A stretch of DNA of 14,436 bases from Ruminococcus sp. (GTDB lineage: Bacteria; Bacillota; Clostridia; Oscillospirales; Ruminococcaceae), in contig DNLQ01000254.1 in assembly GCA_003488415.1 (NCBI GenBank), forward strand, positions 1 to 14,436, in the 5' to 3' direction. The notes under the pieces were generated by a model. That model saw only the letters and a program-made list of their open reading frames with translations. It made no database searches and was not told where the DNA came from. Position numbers and translations under genes: made by a program. The stretch's first letter is position 1. The number at the start of each line of letters is the position of its first letter. Below are positions 1 to 7,737 of the stretch, in pieces.

Positions 1-2409
1 GGCGGCTTCATCTGGGACTGGGTGGATCAGTCCCGTGCAGTCAGCCTTGACTCTGTAGGCGGCGGCTGGGACTACTACTCCGAGCCTTATGCACGAAAAA
101 ACCTCTATCCCGAGGACAGCAAGGGCAAGTTCTTCGGCTACGGCGGAGACTGGGGAGATGTTCCCAACGACAACAGCTTCTGTGAGAACGGTATCATCAG
201 CCCGGACAGGACTGAACAGCCGGAGGCAGCTGAGGTGAGATACCAGTACCAGAGCTTCTGGTTCTCCGCTTCTCCCGAGCAGATCGCCAGACATGAGATA
301 AGCGTTTACAACGAGAACAATTTCTCCGACCTCAGCGAGTTCGACCTTAACTGGAAACTGCTGAAAAACGGTATAGCCATAGACAGCGGCATAGTTGAAA
401 ACGCCTCTGCTGCTCCCCTTTCAAGAGCTGATATATCCGTTCCCTTCAAGGTCCCGGAGAAGTGCCTCTCAGGGGACGAGTTCATACTTGACCTGTCAGT
501 TGCCAAGAAGTCCGATTCACGTATGCTCCCGGCAGGCACAGAGATCGCCTACGGTCAGATACCTGTAAGCTCCTCCGGACGCTCCGTAAAAAACACCGCC
601 GAAGCCGATAACTTCGACGTCATCGAAACTCCCGACTGCTACGTTCCTGTGGGTACTGATTTCAGCTTCCGCATAGAGAAGTCCACCGGACTTATGACAA
701 AGTATTCATATAAGGACGCTGTGCTTATCGAAAAAGGTCCCGACCTCAACTTCTGGCGAGGCAACGTTGAAAACGACGGCGGCAACGCAAGACAGAAAAT
801 ATTCGATACCGGCTGGGAACACGCTGCCGAGAAGATCTACGTTGACGGCATAGACCTCAGGGACGGCAGCGACGGAAAGAAGATAGTCACCTCTCACCTT
901 ACTCTCCCCAACGCAGGCAATACCAAAGCGGACATAGAGTACACCGTTTCCCCTGACGGCAGCGTTAAGGTGGCTATCAGCGTTGATGCTGCACGCTCAG
1001 GCATGGGCGGGTTCATCAGAGTCGGCTCTGTCATGACTCTCCCCGAAGGTACGGAACAGCTCAAATGGTACGGAAACGGCCCCACAGAGACCTACAGCGA
1101 CCGCAAGACAGGCGGCAGACAGGGTATATGGGAGAGCAGCGTATCAGAGCAGTTCTACCCCTACATGAAGGCTGATGACTGCGGCAACCTCACGGATGTC
1201 AAGTGGATCGCCGCTGCGGACAAGAACAGCTCCGCCGGACTCCTCATCGCAGCAGACGGCACAGTGGAGGCAAGCGCTCTCCACTTCCTTCCGGGCGACC
1301 TCCAGAGAGCAGATCATCCCTTCAAGCTCCGTCCACGCACCGAAACATACCTCAATGTGGATTACGGTTCACTGGGTGTCGGCAGCGCTACCTGCGGACA
1401 GGCAACTCTTGAAAGATACCGTCTGCCCTCAGGCAGGGTGTACAGCTGGAGCTACACCATCATGCCTGCCGTATCCATGACCGACGATGCACTTACAACT
1501 GCGGCTGCAAAGCTCCGCTCCGACGGAGTCACCATAGAGGACAAGAGCCCCAACAGCCTCAGTATCCCGGTAAGCAGCTCTGCAAAGCTGAAGTCAACTG
1601 ATTCAGGAAATGCTGTTTCCGGCTCAGTGACAGTTCCTTCATGCAGCAGCCTTGAAAAGAGCGTGAGCGGAAAGAATTCCTTCACCGTTGAAGCAAATGT
1701 AGTTCCCACAGGCAATCCGGAATTCAATATGCTGGTCTGCGACGGCGACCATGGCTTCGCTCTGAGAACAAGAAACAACTCCGTTGATTTCTTCGTCCAT
1801 GCCGGCGGAGACTGGAGAGCGCTCTACGTGGAGCACAGCACTACCGACGGCTGGATAGGCTCAAAGCACCAGATAGCAGGCGTATACAACGCCTCAAACA
1901 ATACCCTCAGTCTCTATGTTGACGGCAGGATAATAGGAAGCCGTGAGATCGGCACCGATGCCGGAGTCGAAGCCTCCGCCTTCCCCGTGACCATAGGTTC
2001 ATGCCCGGAGACCAACCGTTCCTCCGAGGCGGACTTCTATGAGGTAAGGATATACAGCAAAGCCCTTACCGAGTCCGAGCTGGCATCACAGAACACGGCA
2101 TCACCGGCTTACAGCCCCGACAGTGAGTACGTTCAGCTCTGGCTGGACTTCGACAACATCGCTCAGGCAGCCGACGAACCCTCAGCACCTTCAATGCCGG
2201 GTGACGCCAACTGCGACAGCAAGGTGAATGTTGCTGATGCAGTAGCTATACTCCAGTACATAGCCAACAAGTCCAGGTATCCGCTCACCGGAGAGGGACT
2301 CCTCAACGCCGATGTAGACGGTACTTCCGGAGTCACCGGCACCGATGCGACAGTAGTACAGAAGGTGGATGCAGGTGTGCTGAAACAGACTGACCTTCCT
2401 CTTTCCTGA
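1..2409 (+). CDS. GH2 beta-galactosidase with LamG-like domain and C-terminal dockerin (5' partial)
   Basis: Hydrolyses beta-galactosides outside the cell, probably as a cellulosome component. The gene enters from the left edge; 802 residues are visible, numbered here from base 1. They open with GGFIWDWVDQ, the end of the LacZ TIM barrel, then YGGDWGDVPND and FCENG (F60, N63), which match the LacZ region holding the sodium-site Phe/Asn. Signal peptide, acid/base Glu and nucleophile Glu lie upstream and cannot be checked. Residues about 215-487 are the Bgal small-chain domain (NFWRGNVEND, WYGNGPTETYSDR). Where E. coli LacZ has GGDDSW this protein has SATCGQ (462-467), so the Trp999 equivalent is absent, as in other family members with an SCGP-like motif. 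Residues about 561-693 resemble a LamG/concanavalin domain. Residues 734-802 are a type I dockerin with calcium loops starting at D735 and D771. A GTG at base 22 is internal, not a start. Confidence 0.93.
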   Translation, partial: GGFIWDWVDQSRAVSLDSVGGGWDYYSEPYARKNLYPEDSKGKFFGYGGDWGDVPNDNSFCENGIISPDRTEQPEAAEVRYQYQSFWFSASPEQIARHEISVYNENNFSDLSEFDLNWKLLKNGIAIDSGIVENASAAPLSRADISVPFKVPEKCLSGDEFILDLSVAKKSDSRMLPAGTEIAYGQIPVSSSGRSVKNTAEADNFDVIETPDCYVPVGTDFSFRIEKSTGLMTKYSYKDAVLIEKGPDLNFWRGNVENDGGNARQKIFDTGWEHAAEKIYVDGIDLRDGSDGKKIVTSHLTLPNAGNTKADIEYTVSPDGSVKVAISVDAARSGMGGFIRVGSVMTLPEGTEQLKWYGNGPTETYSDRKTGGRQGIWESSVSEQFYPYMKADDCGNLTDVKWIAAADKNSSAGLLIAADGTVEASALHFLPGDLQRADHPFKLRPRTETYLNVDYGSLGVGSATCGQATLERYRLPSGRVYSWSYTIMPAVSMTDDALTTAAAKLRSDGVTIEDKSPNSLSIPVSSSAKLKSTDSGNAVSGSVTVPSCSSLEKSVSGKNSFTVEANVVPTGNPEFNMLVCDGDHGFALRTRNNSVDFFVHAGGDWRALYVEHSTTDGWIGSKHQIAGVYNASNNTLSLYVDGRIIGSREIGTDAGVEASAFPVTIGSCPETNRSSEADFYEVRIYSKALTESELASQNTASPAYSPDSEYVQLWLDFDNIAQAADEPSAPSMPGDANCDSKVNVADAVAILQYIANKSRYPLTGEGLLNADVDGTSGVTGTDATVVQKVDAGVLKQTDLPLS

Positions 2410-2422
2410 CAATATATGTATC

Positions 2423-2454
2423 CTTCCCCTGCCCCTGGCAGGGGAAGCTCTTTA
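2423..2454 (+). terminator. Intrinsic terminator of the beta-galactosidase gene
   Basis: A perfect 11-bp stem, CTTCCCCTGCC (2423-2433) with GGCAGGGGAAG (2437-2447), closes on a 3-nt loop 14 bases after the stop codon. It is followed by CTCTTTA, a weak T tract. It separates the GH2 gene from the polyamine operon. Confidence 0.75.
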
Positions 2455-2506
2455 TGCAATAAATGTGCGGTCCGGGAGCTGTATGGACTGCCAGAGAAAA
2501 TAATCC

Positions 2507-2532
2507 TCCGGCGAACGTATTATTTCGCCGGA
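2507..2532. repeat. 9-bp perfect inverted repeat upstream of the potA promoter
   Basis: TCCGGCGAA (2507-2515) and TTCGCCGGA (2524-2532) flank an 8-nt loop. The repeat ends 4 bases before the -35 box. It could be a second, poorly T-tailed terminator for readthrough from the left, or an operator for a dimeric regulator. The core CCGGCG recurs in the potA leader hairpin at 2580-2596. Which role applies cannot be decided from sequence alone. Confidence 0.45.
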
Positions 2533-2536
2533 AATA

Positions 2537-2565
2537 TTGATTTTCCCCTTGTATTATGATATAAT
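2537..2565 (+). promoter_or_regulatory. Sigma-A promoter of the potABCD operon
   Basis: The -35 box is TTGATT (2537-2542) and the -10 box is TATAAT (2560-2565), with a 17-bp spacer. TGA directly before the -10 makes it an extended -10. Transcription would start near 2572, giving a leader of about 55 nt before potA. Confidence 0.8.
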
Positions 2566-2579
2566 TAACTGTCATGTAT

Positions 2580-2596
2580 CGCCGGAGCTGCCGGCG
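2580..2596 (+). promoter_or_regulatory. Hairpin in the potA leader
   Basis: CGCCGG (2580-2585) pairs with CCGGCG (2591-2596) around the loop AGCTG. It sits near the predicted 5' end of the transcript, about 20 bases before the ribosome site AGGGAGG (2616-2622), so it could stabilise the mRNA. No T tract follows, so it is not a terminator. Confidence 0.4.
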
Positions 2597-2626
2597 TATC
2601 ATCACATTGCACGATAGGGAGGTATC

Positions 2627-3679
2627 ATGGCTATGGAAAATATCGTCAGCCTGAAAAACATTATCCTGGAGTTTGAGGACTCCGAGCGCATCCTTAAAAA
2701 CATAAGCCTTGACATCAAGGACAAGGAGTTCGTGACTTTTCTCGGCCCCTCCGGCTGCGGAAAGACCACTACCCTGCGTATCATTGCAGGATTCCTTGAA
2801 CCTACCAGCGGTGACGTCTTCTTTGACGGTCAGCGCATCAACGGAGTTCCGCCCCATAAGAGGAACGTGAATACCGTGTTCCAGAGATATGCCCTCTTCC
2901 CTCACCTTAACGTCTATGAGAATATTGCATTCGGACTCCGTGTAAAGAATGTCCCTGAGAAGGAGATAGTCAAAAGGGTAGGCGAGATGCTGGAGCTTGT
3001 GAACCTTATGGGCTTCGAGAAGCGTTCCGTGAACCGTCTCTCCGGCGGTCAGCAGCAGCGTGTAGCCATTGCCCGTGCCCTGGTAAATCACCCCAAGGTG
3101 CTCCTCCTTGACGAGCCTCTGGGTGCCCTTGACCTGAAGCTCCGCAAGGAGATGCAGATAGAGCTCCGCCGCATCCAGCAGGAACTGGAGCTTACCTTCG
3201 TTTACGTCACCCACGACCAGGAGGAGGCTCTCACCATGAGCGACTCCATTGTGGTAATGAAGGACGGTATCATCCAGCAGATAGGCTCACCTACGGATAT
3301 TTACAACGAGCCCGTGAACGCCTTCGTCGCTGACTTCATCGGTGAGAGCAACATTGTAAACGGCTGTATGCCCGAGGACTGCGTTGTGGAGTTCACCGGA
3401 CGCCGCTTTGAGTGCGTAGACCGGGGCTTCGATCCAAACGAGACCGTCGATGTGGTCATCCGTCCCGAGGACGTGAAGGTAGTCCCGGCGGCAGATGCAA
3501 AGCTCACCGGCATAGTGGAATCAGTGGTGTTCAAGGGAGTCCACTACGAAATGATAGTTGACGGCGTGGATCACAAGTGGGTGATACACTCCACCAAGGC
3601 TGAGCCGGTTGGCGCTATGATCGGTATGGCTTTCGATCCCTTCGATATCCATATCATGAAGAAGACGGAGGAGGACTGA
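2627..3679 (+). CDS. potA: Spermidine/putrescine ABC importer ATPase PotA
   Basis: Cytoplasmic ATPase that powers the PotBC permease for polyamine uptake. It has 350 residues, normal for the family. All ABC motifs are intact: Walker A GPSGCGKTT (40-48), Q-loop Gln86, signature LSGGQ (138-142), Walker B VLLLDEP (158-164) with catalytic Glu163, and switch His196. Residues about 275-345 form the C-terminal TOBE-like regulatory domain usual in PotA/MalK-type ATPases. AGGGAGG (2616-2622) stands 4 nt before the ATG at 2627; a second ATG at 2633 is also possible and would remove only two residues. It is the first gene of the operon, and potB begins 1 nt after its stop. Polyamine specificity rests on the potBCD neighbours, since the ATPase alone would also fit other importers of the same subfamily. 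Confidence 0.95.
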   Translation: MAMENIVSLKNIILEFEDSERILKNISLDIKDKEFVTFLGPSGCGKTTTLRIIAGFLEPTSGDVFFDGQRINGVPPHKRNVNTVFQRYALFPHLNVYENIAFGLRVKNVPEKEIVKRVGEMLELVNLMGFEKRSVNRLSGGQQQRVAIARALVNHPKVLLLDEPLGALDLKLRKEMQIELRRIQQELELTFVYVTHDQEEALTMSDSIVVMKDGIIQQIGSPTDIYNEPVNAFVADFIGESNIVNGCMPEDCVVEFTGRRFECVDRGFDPNETVDVVIRPEDVKVVPAADAKLTGIVESVVFKGVHYEMIVDGVDHKWVIHSTKAEPVGAMIGMAFDPFDIHIMKKTEED

Positions 3680-3680
3680 C

Positions 3681-4487
3681 ATGAAACTGAAATACTTCTC
3701 CGCTCCGTACCTGGTATGGATGATAGTATTCATACTCGTCCCCCTGCTGATGATCGCCTACTTCGCCTTTACCGGCGATAACGGCGGATTCACAATGAAG
3801 TATATCTCCGATGTGGGACAGTACGCCAATATCTTCGTGCGCTCAATATGGCTGGCTCTTATCGCAACGGCAATATGCCTTGTGATAGCTTATCCCGTGG
3901 CATTCATACTCTCACGCATGGAGAAGCACAGGCAGGGTACTATGCTGATGATAGTGATGCTCCCCATGTGGATGAACTTCCTCCTGCGCACCTACGCATG
4001 GATGACTCTCCTGGGCAATAACGGCATCATCAATCACCTGCTGGGCATGGTGGGACTTGGTCCCTTCAAGCTGATAAACACCTCCGGTGCAGTAGTGCTG
4101 GGCATGGTGTACAACTACCTCCCCTTTATGATACTCCCCCTTTACTCCGTTATGGAGAAGATAGACGGTTCACTGTTTGAGGCTGCCTCAGACCTGGGAT
4201 GCAGTTCCCGGCATACTCTGTTCCGGGTGATAATCCCCCTGAGCGTCCCGGGGATAACCTCCGGCATCACTATGGTATTCGTGCCGGCTATCTCCACCTT
4301 CATCATTTCCCGTATGCTGGGCGGAGGCTCAAATCTGCTCATCGGCGACCTTATCGAGATGCAGTTCCTGGGCAACGCCTACAATCCCCACCTGGGTGCG
4401 GCTATCTCCCTGGTGCTTATGGTGATAATCCTCGTGATAATGACCGTCATGAACCAGTTCGATCCCGACGATCAGGTACTTATGTAA
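3681..4487 (+). CDS. potB: Spermidine/putrescine ABC importer permease PotB
   Basis: Integral membrane half of the polyamine channel, pairing with PotC and driven by PotA. The 268 residues are close to the usual PotB length. About six hydrophobic segments are visible, near residues 11-30, 50-75, 82-107, 127-150, 186-205 and 236-260. The cytoplasmic EAA loop, EAASDLGCS at 167-175, is the docking site for the ATPase in this permease family. GGAGGAGG (3667-3674), inside the end of potA, lies 6 nt before the ATG, so translation is probably coupled. The order potA-potB-potC-potD and the overall EAA-loop sequence support PotB over the related PotH or iron-type permeases. Confidence 0.93.
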   Translation: MKLKYFSAPYLVWMIVFILVPLLMIAYFAFTGDNGGFTMKYISDVGQYANIFVRSIWLALIATAICLVIAYPVAFILSRMEKHRQGTMLMIVMLPMWMNFLLRTYAWMTLLGNNGIINHLLGMVGLGPFKLINTSGAVVLGMVYNYLPFMILPLYSVMEKIDGSLFEAASDLGCSSRHTLFRVIIPLSVPGITSGITMVFVPAISTFIISRMLGGGSNLLIGDLIEMQFLGNAYNPHLGAAISLVLMVIILVIMTVMNQFDPDDQVLM

Positions 4488-4499
4488 GGAGGTGCAGAC

Positions 4500-5303
4500 A
4501 TGAAAAGACTCGGCAGAATATATATGGCTCTGGTACTGCTTTTCCTGTATGTACCTATCTTCGTGCTGATCGTGTTCTCCTTCAACGAGACCAAGAGCCG
4601 CAGCGTGTTCAGCGGCTTCACCTTCGACTGGTACATCAGACTGTTCCATAACAATATCATCATCAAGTCCCTTTTCAACACTATCATCATAGCCGTCTGT
4701 GCAAGTATAATTTCCACAGTCCTCGGCACCTTTGCCGCTATCGGCATAAACAGTATGCGTAAGGTGCCCAAGTCTGTGGTGATGAACATTACCAATATGC
4801 CTATCATCAACCCGGAGATCGTTACCGGTGTTTCCCTCATGCTGCTGTTCGTGTTCTTCGCCGCACGCATGAATCTGGAGTTCGGCTTCGTAACTCTCCT
4901 TATCGCACATATCACCTTCGACGTCCCCTACGTGATACTCAACGTGATGCCGAAGTTCAACCAGATGGATCCCCATATCTACGAGGCAGCACAGGATCTG
5001 GGATGCAGTCCCATAAAGGCGTTCCGGAAGGTGGTGCTGCCGGAGATCATGCCCGGCGTGGTATCCGGATTCCTTATGAGCTTCACCTACTCACTTGACG
5101 ACTTCGTTGTCAGCTACTTCACAACAGGCTCGACCTCACAGACTCTGCCTATCACTATCTACTCCATGACACGCCGCAAGGTCTCACCTGAGATCAACGC
5201 ACTGTCAACGCTTATATTCATCGCCGTTATTGTGGTGCTTCTGGTGAAGAACGCCATTGAGAAGAAGGCTGCCGCAAAGAGCGGCATGGCAAAGGAGGAC
5301 TGA
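4500..5303 (+). CDS. potC: Spermidine/putrescine ABC importer permease PotC
   Basis: Second membrane subunit of the polyamine channel, 267 residues, the normal PotC length. It begins with a hydrophobic segment (about residues 8-29) and carries the EAA loop EAAQDLGCS at 162-170, followed by the conserved LPEIMPGVVSGF stretch. The protein ends in a lysine-rich cytoplasmic tail. AAGGAGG (4486-4492) overlaps the potB stop codon and stands 7 nt before the ATG. The 12-nt gap to potB and the ribosome site of potD inside its own 3' end show a single translationally packed operon. Confidence 0.93.
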   Translation: MKRLGRIYMALVLLFLYVPIFVLIVFSFNETKSRSVFSGFTFDWYIRLFHNNIIIKSLFNTIIIAVCASIISTVLGTFAAIGINSMRKVPKSVVMNITNMPIINPEIVTGVSLMLLFVFFAARMNLEFGFVTLLIAHITFDVPYVILNVMPKFNQMDPHIYEAAQDLGCSPIKAFRKVVLPEIMPGVVSGFLMSFTYSLDDFVVSYFTTGSTSQTLPITIYSMTRRKVSPEINALSTLIFIAVIVVLLVKNAIEKKAAAKSGMAKED

Positions 5304-5305
5304 CC

Positions 5306-6586
5306 GTGAACATAAAGAAACTGCTTGCGCTCATGGTGTCCCCGGTGCTGGGACTGAGCCTCCTGACCGGCTGTGCCTCTGAGCCTGCGGAACCGGAGGA
5401 CGATACCGCCGGGGAGGAGTCCGAGGCACAGACTCTCACCATTGAGGATCCGGATTACTACACCCGTTTCAAGGGACAGGGACTCTCCATAAACGTCTAC
5501 AACTGGGGCGAGTACATCTCCACCGGTGCCGACGAGGGCACTCTTGATGTGAACGGCGAGTTTGAGAAGCTCACCGGCATCAAGGTCAACTACACCAACT
5601 ACGCCACCAACGAGGAGCTTTACGCAAAGCTCAAGGGCGGAGCTGCCTCCTACGATGTCATAATCCCCTCCGACTACATGATCTCCAAGATGATAGGTGA
5701 GGGCATGATCCAGAAGCTGGACATGGATAATATCCCCAATTTCCGCTACATTATGGATGATTTCCGCAACCTTGCCTACGATCCCGAGAACGCCTATACC
5801 GTCCCCTACACCTGGGGTACCGTGGGTATCATCTACGATACCACCATGATCGACATACCCGAGGAGGAGATCGACTGGGATCTGCTCTGGAACGAGGACT
5901 ATGCCGACCAGATACTCATGTTCGACAATCCCCGTGATGCCTTTGCTATCGCAGAGCTGATGCTCGGATACTCCCTCAATACCGAGGACAAGGAGGAGCT
6001 TGAGCAGGCAGCATTCAAGCTGCGTCAGCAGAAGCGTATCCTTCAGGGATATGTCATGGACGAGGTGTTCGACAAAATGGGTGCCGGCGATGCCCTTATC
6101 GCCCCATACTACGCCGGTGACGCCCTCACCATACTCGACGACAATGAGGATCTGGGCTTCGTAGTCCCAAAGAGCGGCACCAACAGATTCATCGACGCAA
6201 TGTGCATACCCGCCTCCTCACGTCAGAAGGAGGCTGCGGAAATGTACATAAACTTCATGTGTGAGCCGGATATAGCCTTTGCCAACATAGACTACATCTG
6301 CTACTCAACTCCTCATCAGGCAGCCTACGAAATGCTGGACGAGGAGACTCAGCAGTCACCTGTATCCTACCCTGATCCGGAGTTCGTCCGTGACAAGACC
6401 ACCATATTCGTAAACCTCTCCGACGAGGCTAACCTCACCATGCAGAACCTGTGGACTGAGATGAAGTCCGCCGAGGACGAAAACTCGAACAAGTGGTTCG
6501 CACCGGTGTTCCTGGTGTGCAGCATACTGCTGATGATAGTGGTGCTTGTCCGCAGGCACATCAAGGCGAAGAAGGATATTTTCTGA
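5306..6586 (+). CDS. potD: Spermidine/putrescine-binding lipoprotein PotD with an extra C-terminal membrane helix
   Basis: Extracytoplasmic receptor that delivers polyamine to PotBC. It starts with GTG; AAAGGAGG (5291-5298), inside the end of potC, stands 7 nt upstream. The 426 residues open with a lipoprotein signal ending in LTGC (Cys23), followed by an acidic linker. The type-8 solute-binding fold begins near residue 55 with YNWGEYI (65-71), and PYTWGTVGI (167-175) and NPRDAFAIAELMLG are typical PotD segments. The usual PotD end, LWTEMK, is followed by an extension: a hydrophobic helix at about 397-415 and then the basic tail RRHIKAKKDIF. The protein would therefore be held by lipid at one end and by a membrane helix at the other. 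The frame is continuous and has no sign of a frameshift. Confidence 0.92.
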   Translation: MNIKKLLALMVSPVLGLSLLTGCASEPAEPEDDTAGEESEAQTLTIEDPDYYTRFKGQGLSINVYNWGEYISTGADEGTLDVNGEFEKLTGIKVNYTNYATNEELYAKLKGGAASYDVIIPSDYMISKMIGEGMIQKLDMDNIPNFRYIMDDFRNLAYDPENAYTVPYTWGTVGIIYDTTMIDIPEEEIDWDLLWNEDYADQILMFDNPRDAFAIAELMLGYSLNTEDKEELEQAAFKLRQQKRILQGYVMDEVFDKMGAGDALIAPYYAGDALTILDDNEDLGFVVPKSGTNRFIDAMCIPASSRQKEAAEMYINFMCEPDIAFANIDYICYSTPHQAAYEMLDEETQQSPVSYPDPEFVRDKTTIFVNLSDEANLTMQNLWTEMKSAEDENSNKWFAPVFLVCSILLMIVVLVRRHIKAKKDIF

Positions 6587-6608
6587 GCCGTGATGCCGTA
6601 AACAACCG

Positions 6609-6662
6609 ATGCGGCTAAGACCGCATTGCAAAGCGTGGTAAGGGAGGGTGACCTCCCTTATT
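6609..6662 (+). promoter_or_regulatory. Two tandem RNA hairpins between potD and the AEC permease
   Basis: Hairpin 1 pairs ATGCGG (6609-6614) with CCGCAT (6621-6626) around CTAAGA. Hairpin 2 pairs TAAGGGAGG (6639-6647) with CCTCCCTTA (6652-6660) around GTGA, a GNRA tetraloop, and two G-T pairs can extend it to 6637-6662. No T tract follows either one, and no clear promoter is visible here, so I infer an mRNA processing, attenuation or stability element inside an extended transcript. The ribosome site of the next gene (6668-6675) lies just after hairpin 2. Confidence 0.5.
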
Positions 6663-6680
6663 ACATGAAAGGAGAAAAAC

Positions 6681-7637
6681 GTGTTTCTTGAAAACCTCCG
6701 GTTCAGTCTTAATGCCACTGTACCGGTATTTCTGATGATGGTGTTCGGCTGGGCGATGTACCGGATCGGTCTGCTGGACGAGCATACCACCGGTCAGCTC
6801 AACCGGTTCAACTTCCGCACCACCCTCCCGGCGCTGCTGTTTGCCGACCTCTCCTCCGCCGATTTCCGCACCGTCTGGGACAGCAGGTTCGTACTGTTCT
6901 GCGTTATCGTCACCCTGCTGAGCGTGGGTATTGCTGTACTCTACTCACTGCTCCACCGTGACCGTGCAGAGCGGGGAGAGATAGTGCAGGCAGCCTACCG
7001 CAGCAGTGCGGCAGTCCTGGGCATCGCCTTCGTGAAGAACATCTACGGCGAGGCTGCAATGGCTGCGCTGATGATAGTGGGTACTGTGCCGATCTACAAT
7101 ATCGTTGCTGTAACTGTTCTTTCCCTGACCTCACCGGAGGGCAGCTCACGGCGGGCTCCCGGTGCAGTTGCCCGTGATACAATAAAGGGTATAATCACCA
7201 ATCCCATTATCATAGGTATCATAGCAGGAATGGCGTGGTCACTGCTGAGGATACCGCAGCCGGTGATACTCTCCAAGTCCGTGTCCTACCTGGCAGGTAT
7301 GGCGACTCCGCTCTCACTTATCGCCCTGGGAGCTTCCTTCCGTACCCGTGAGGCAAAAGGCTGCGTCCGGGTTACTGCCGGTATCGTGTTCATCAAGCTG
7401 GTACTGCTGTGCGCTGTATTCCTGCCAGTGGCGGTACACCTCGGATTCCGTGGGGAGAAGCTCATTGCCATATTGGTCATGCTGGGAAGTGCTACCACCG
7501 GAAGCTGCTTCGTCATGGCAAAGAACTTCGGTCACAAGGGCACTATTACCGCCTTTGCCGTAATGCTCGCCACCCTGTGCAGCGCATTCACACTGACCGG
7601 CTGGCTGTTCTTGCTGCGTTCTCTTGGATATATCTGA
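6681..7637 (+). CDS. AEC-family (auxin efflux carrier-like) membrane permease
   Basis: Integral membrane secondary transporter of the Mem_trans/AEC family, whose bacterial members move small organic anions such as malate or malonate; the substrate here is unknown. The 318 residues are about the family length and form two hydrophobic halves separated by a basic segment near 148-165. LPALLFADLS near residues 49-58 and MATPLSLIALGASF near 209-222 are the typical half-repeat motifs. It starts with GTG; AAAGGAGA (6668-6675) is 5 nt upstream. It lies 94 nt after potD with no obvious promoter, so it may be read from the pot promoter. Whether it exports a polyamine-related product is speculation. Confidence 0.85.
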   Translation: MFLENLRFSLNATVPVFLMMVFGWAMYRIGLLDEHTTGQLNRFNFRTTLPALLFADLSSADFRTVWDSRFVLFCVIVTLLSVGIAVLYSLLHRDRAERGEIVQAAYRSSAAVLGIAFVKNIYGEAAMAALMIVGTVPIYNIVAVTVLSLTSPEGSSRRAPGAVARDTIKGIITNPIIIGIIAGMAWSLLRIPQPVILSKSVSYLAGMATPLSLIALGASFRTREAKGCVRVTAGIVFIKLVLLCAVFLPVAVHLGFRGEKLIAILVMLGSATTGSCFVMAKNFGHKGTITAFAVMLATLCSAFTLTGWLFLLRSLGYI

Positions 7638-7702
7638 CAAATTCAAAACAAAACCGGGTTATTTTTCCGCCGCAGATTTAATAATAAATTTACTGAAATA
7701 TA

Positions 7703-7731
7703 TTGAAAAAAAAGATGTACTGTGCTATAAT
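7703..7731 (+). promoter_or_regulatory. Sigma-A promoter of the GH3 lipoprotein gene
   Basis: TTGAAA (7703-7708) and TATAAT (7726-7731) are separated by 17 bp, and TGC directly before the -10 extends it. The surrounding sequence is strongly A/T-rich. Transcription would start near 7738-7740. Confidence 0.8.
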
Positions 7732-7737
7732 AATAAT

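Noticed and set aside
2333..3214. Long minus-strand open frame (293 codons) opposite the GH2 end and potA.
   Set aside because: It is the mirror of highly conserved potA codons, crosses a terminator and promoter, and has no recognisable motif.
4329..4976. Long minus-strand open frame (215 codons) opposite potB and potC, rich in His, Asp and Glu.
   Set aside because: Composition is what reverse-reading of hydrophobic membrane codons gives; no ribosome site or homology seen.
6609..6662. Tandem hairpins considered as a mini-ykkC (guanidine-II) riboswitch.
   Set aside because: The loops CTAAGA and GTGA lack the ACGR loops that define that class.
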